NCBI GenBank assembly: GCA_002733155.1
Contig: NVUO01000028.1
Span: 33,118 to 41,482, forward strand
Source of the DNA: Sulfurimonas sp.
GTDB lineage: Bacteria; Campylobacterota; Campylobacteria; Campylobacterales; Sulfurimonadaceae
Direction of reading: 5' to 3'
Length of the DNA stretch: 8,365 nt
Shown: piece by piece, positions 5,961 through 8,365 of the stretch
How the letters are laid out: the number at the start of each line of letters is the position of its first letter
How positions within the stretch are numbered: the stretch's first letter is position 1
Translations under genes and position numbers: made by a program
The notes under the pieces: model-generated
What the model was told of the DNA's origin: nothing
The model's input: the letters and a program-made list of their open reading frames with translations, nothing else
Databases searched by the model: none

Positions 5961-7997
5961 TTATTTTTTTAATCTTACACATTGATTAATACAAAAATTA
6001 CATTTCGGACAAATGATTTTTTTACAATAGCTACAAGTTTTGTGTTTACCTTTAATTAAAGGTTTAAAACCACAGGCACCTTTACCTTCAATGAAACCAC
6101 CGCAATATGCAATTAATGTATCCCAAGAAGTGCTCATCGATATTTTGGCTAATAATATTCCTTTTTGATTATATTTAAACGTAACATAGCTTGACATGTT
6201 GATAACATTTCGTTGTTGCCATAATGTTTCCAGTGTATCGATTAATTTTTTAATAATGAAAGTCGGATCATATATTCCAAGTGGGTAATTAAAGCTCTCC
6301 TCATAATAAATCAATTTTTTATAATCTGATGGAGTATAGTTAATATCCTTACTCTTTTGAAGTCTTTCAGAAAAATGTTTTAGTATCGCTAAATATAAAA
6401 AAGGTTTAGTTATCGTTTGTTTTCCTTGGATTTTTAATCTATTATAAAAATTAAATTGTTCTTTTGTTAACCTTCCATAAAATATATTTTCATCATGAAT
6501 ATTTGGTAAATCAATTCCACAGCTAAGAAAAAATGGTATTAAATTCTCATTTAATACATCATACTCAATTGCACTAGGGTATCCATTAAATGTTTTTATA
6601 AAATCACTTTTAAGTTCATCTCTATATTTATAAAATTCTTTTGGATATTCCAAAATCCAATCAGGTGTAAAGTTTTTCTTATCAAGATCAACTTCTAGTC
6701 CTTTTTTACTAAAACGGTTAGCGTAGCTATCTATCTCATTTAAAGATGTTTCACCTAAAACTGTAATCATATTTTCAATATTAGTAGTGCTGTAAAATGT
6801 CTTACGTTCTAACTGTTCTTGGTTTTCTTCTAATTTAATATAAGGGGAAATTACGCCTAATATATTAACTGGATTAGAAGTTCTAGTTTTTTTAAACCTT
6901 GGAATACAATGTTCTGAATAAGATAATTTTTCATTGAATACACTACGTGAGTTTTTTACATCAATATTTTTGTTATCCACAACTAGGTCAAATAGTTTCC
7001 AATCACTACTGTCATTATTAATCTGAGTAATGGCAGTATCATATACTTTAGAGCATAATTGTTCGTAGAATTTAATTGAAGCTAATTCTGCTCCTCTAGC
7101 AGATAACATTTTTGCATATTCAAATACATCATGATTATTATTGTTAATCCATTTTTTTGCTAAAGTATAATCGGAATCCTTAAATTGATCATATATTGTA
7201 TTAGCATCAAAACTAACATTTACATGATTGTAGTTTTTACATTTATTAAAACTATTTATCAAATCAGAATATTTTGACTTTACAACACTAGGTAAAGATG
7301 CAACTTTTTCATTTATACTTGAAACATTAAAAAACTTATCCTTATTTTCACTTTTAAACAATGACTGTACAGTTTCTTCATTAATTTTTGTAAGTAATAA
7401 ATTTATTACTTTAGAATCGAGGGTAACTGTAGTTGATACATAACTGTCGATTATTTCAATAATATCATTTGAATTATAATGAATAAATAAATTAATGAAA
7501 GCATCTGTATTAAGACTCTCATGTATCTTCTTATTTATAAATTGTTTAATAAAATAATTCATTTGTTTAGTATTAAATAATTTAATATTCTGATTTTTAT
7601 ATTTATTAAAAAAGAAAATAATAGATTTAAGAGACACTTCATTATTTGACAGTATTATTATTTCTTCAATAAATCGTTTAGTATTATGTTTATAAAGTAC
7701 AACACTCTTATGATTAAATATTCTATCATTCTTATTTATAAAATCAAATGTTTGTTCAGTTAAGTTAACGTCTTTAATAAAAATGGACATCTTTCTATCT
7801 GTTACGTAAGAAAAATTTCCCTTCTTTGTATTAGTTATTATTCCTATTTCAAATGAGTCCAATTTACTAATAATATCTTCTGCAACAAAAGATTTTATTT
7901 TTTTTATTTTTTCGTCAACTTTATTTATATCCTTTTGAATAAAGTCTTTTTTGACAGCTTTATTAATTTTATCTACTTCTTTTTTACCAAATATCAA
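5961..7997 (-). CDS. Large PD-(D/E)XK nuclease-like protein with C-terminal zinc-finger cluster
   Basis: The frame from TTG at 7997 gives 678 residues. Residues 1-290 are Lys/Asn/Ile-rich, with no motif I know. Residues 298-390 carry a restriction-nuclease signature: a helix with E304 (SARGAELASIKFYEQL), then D337 (KLFDLVV), then D346-V-K348 (NKNIDVKNSR), followed by a hydrophobic strand and helix (NPVNILGVISPYIKL), i.e. the E...D...DxK core that binds metal and cleaves DNA. Residues 440-600 are helical. Residues 632-673 hold eight cysteines (C632, C642, C655, C658, C663, C666, C669, C673), including CSYC and CPKC pairs, a probable zinc-binding module for DNA or protein contacts. The first internal ATG is codon 70, so the start is non-ATG: TTG at 7997 lacks a nearby ribosome site, whereas ATT at 8018 sits six bases from AAAGGA and would add MFNKIIK. 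I propose a defence or interference nuclease. Confidence 0.75.
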   Translation of the reverse strand: MIFGKKEVDKINKAVKKDFIQKDINKVDEKIKKIKSFVAEDIISKLDSFEIGIITNTKKGNFSYVTDRKMSIFIKDVNLTEQTFDFINKNDRIFNHKSVVLYKHNTKRFIEEIIILSNNEVSLKSIIFFFNKYKNQNIKLFNTKQMNYFIKQFINKKIHESLNTDAFINLFIHYNSNDIIEIIDSYVSTTVTLDSKVINLLLTKINEETVQSLFKSENKDKFFNVSSINEKVASLPSVVKSKYSDLINSFNKCKNYNHVNVSFDANTIYDQFKDSDYTLAKKWINNNNHDVFEYAKMLSARGAELASIKFYEQLCSKVYDTAITQINNDSSDWKLFDLVVDNKNIDVKNSRSVFNEKLSYSEHCIPRFKKTRTSNPVNILGVISPYIKLEENQEQLERKTFYSTTNIENMITVLGETSLNEIDSYANRFSKKGLEVDLDKKNFTPDWILEYPKEFYKYRDELKSDFIKTFNGYPSAIEYDVLNENLIPFFLSCGIDLPNIHDENIFYGRLTKEQFNFYNRLKIQGKQTITKPFLYLAILKHFSERLQKSKDINYTPSDYKKLIYYEESFNYPLGIYDPTFIIKKLIDTLETLWQQRNVINMSSYVTFKYNQKGILLAKISMSTSWDTLIAYCGGFIEGKGACGFKPLIKGKHKTCSYCKKIICPKCNFCINQCVRLKK

Positions 7998-8020
7998 TTT
8001 AATAATCTTATTAAAAATAC

Positions 8021-8030
8021 TTCTTCCTTT
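8021..8030 (-). promoter_or_regulatory. Ribosome binding site of the nuclease-like gene, pointing to an ATT start
   Basis: On the - strand AAAGGAAGAA is the only good Shine-Dalgarno sequence near the gene. Six bases after its AAAGGA comes ATT at 8018, in frame with the protein; TTG at 7997 is 27 bases away. Either initiation uses the rare ATT, or an ancestral ATG was lost and translation is weak. Confidence 0.45.
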
Positions 8031-8064
8031 TTATTTATAATTTGTTGTAAAGAAAAATTTATAG

Positions 8065-8096
8065 AGATAATATATTTAGTCATAAATATATTATCT
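8065..8096. promoter_or_regulatory. Perfect 14-bp inverted repeat upstream of cargo operon, candidate operator
   Basis: AGATAATATATTTA (8065-8078) and TAAATATATTATCT (8083-8096) are exact reverse complements around GTCA. The repeat lies 45-80 bases upstream of the nuclease gene's probable start, in its promoter region, and contains TATTAT-like -10 candidates on the - strand. Being almost pure A+T it is a weak terminator but a good fit for a dimeric repressor site. AT-rich DNA raises the chance of short palindromes, but 14 perfect pairs exceeds what I would expect by chance. Confidence 0.55.
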
Positions 8097-8254
8097 TCCA
8101 TGCAGTTCTTTTATTTTGTTCCACTATATGAATATTTATTTTCAATTATTGTATATTAAACAACCTTAATTGATTTAAATTATTTATATATTTTATATAA
8201 TTATTATAGTTTAAGTAAATCATAAAAGTCTTAATAAAAATGTATTATTTTGAG

Positions 8255-8265
8255 TTTTAGCTACC
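8255..8265 (-). promoter_or_regulatory. Candidate integrase arm-type site, inverted copy
   Basis: TTTTAGCTACC is the exact reverse complement of GGTAGCTAAAA at 1330-1340 beside the integrase end. An inverted copy near the other end is what is expected for arm sites flanking the two halves of an attachment region. It suggests that the element's right boundary lies within a few hundred bases to the right of this point. Confidence 0.4.
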
Positions 8266-8365
8266 TAGAGACTGTGAAATAACTATAAAACAACTCATAT
8301 CTCAGAAGTTAACAAGATTCTAACATATAGAGCTTAACTTCATCAAGTCTAAACCCATAAAACAG

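Larger units (their letters stand above)
1221..8365 (-). mobile_element. Integrated inovirus-like/rolling-circle element with cargo, right end not seen
   Basis: The proposed element runs from the tRNA-Asn attachment fragment to at least the inverted GGTAGCTAA copy at 8257-8265. All six genes are on the - strand: nuclease-like protein, helical partner, small candidate ssDNA-binding protein, rolling-circle Rep, excisionase-like HTH, integrase. The Rep, small-protein and integrase set matches the replication and integration half of filamentous-phage genomes such as Pf- and CTX/RS1-type elements. No Zot/pI ATPase, coat, adsorption or relaxase gene is present. It could be a phage satellite, an integrated plasmid, or the visible part of a longer prophage. 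The right attachment site is not in the window. Confidence 0.65.
8019..8365. other. AT-rich non-coding right end with control region
   Basis: This 347-base stretch contains no gene I can support; the frame on the + strand at 7935-8159 is a low-complexity Phe/Ile-rich shadow. It holds the nuclease gene's ribosome site, the perfect inverted repeat at 8065-8096 and the inverted arm-type motif at 8255-8265. From 8266 to the edge I see nothing recognisable, and no copy of the tRNA-Asn fragment. Confidence 0.65.

Noticed and set aside
7935..8159. 74-codon hydrophobic open frame on the + strand that could look like a membrane protein
   Set aside because: Its Phe/Ile/Tyr richness comes from the AT-rich template. 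It overlaps the nuclease-like gene start and includes the palindrome at 8065-8096.

Overview
The window is AT-rich and reads as an accessory region of a bacterial chromosome. The proteins are rich in Lys, Asn, Ile and Tyr, and the tyrosine recombinase ends in a GHTNVDMI-type box with Tyr ten residues after the His, a form I associate with Campylobacterota (Sulfurimonas/Arcobacter-like). That host assignment is an inference from style, not from a marker gene.

Left part (1-1220, + strand): a decayed toxin-antitoxin-like pair. A small ORF with an apparent frameshift (238-413) runs into a GNAT acetyltransferase gene (413-1039) that carries an in-frame stop at codon 44. The two are joined by a TAATG stop/start overlap and are bracketed by an approximate 43-bp direct repeat (29-71 and 1167-1209). 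The first 237 bases hold no gene that I can support.

Junction (1221-1340): a 48-nt piece of a tRNA-Asn(GTT) gene, from the anticodon stem to the CCA end, without its 5' half. It is followed about 50 bp later by two direct copies of GGTAGCTAA. I read this as an attachment-site core plus integrase arm sites. A third, inverted copy lies at 8257-8265, which suggests the other end of the element is close to or just beyond the right edge of the window.

Element (about 1221 to at least 8265, all genes on the - strand): in transcription order, a 678-685 aa protein with a PD-(D/E)XK nuclease signature and a C-terminal cysteine cluster, a 412 aa helical protein, a small 86 aa protein that could be an inovirus-type ssDNA-binding protein, a Rep_trans/RstA-like rolling-circle initiator, an excisionase-like HTH protein and a tyrosine integrase. 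Between the small protein gene and rep lies a 248-bp non-coding stretch packed with strong hairpins, the best candidate for the replication origin.

Interpretation: an integrated, rolling-circle-replicating element with the replication and integration half of a filamentous-phage-like genome but no visible Zot/pI, coat or relaxase gene. In the place where such genes would be expected it carries a two-gene cargo, which I propose as an undescribed nuclease-based defence or interference module. Its control region has a perfect 14-bp inverted repeat and a non-ATG start. The nuclease fold and the Rep and integrase families are readable from motifs; the defence role is inference.
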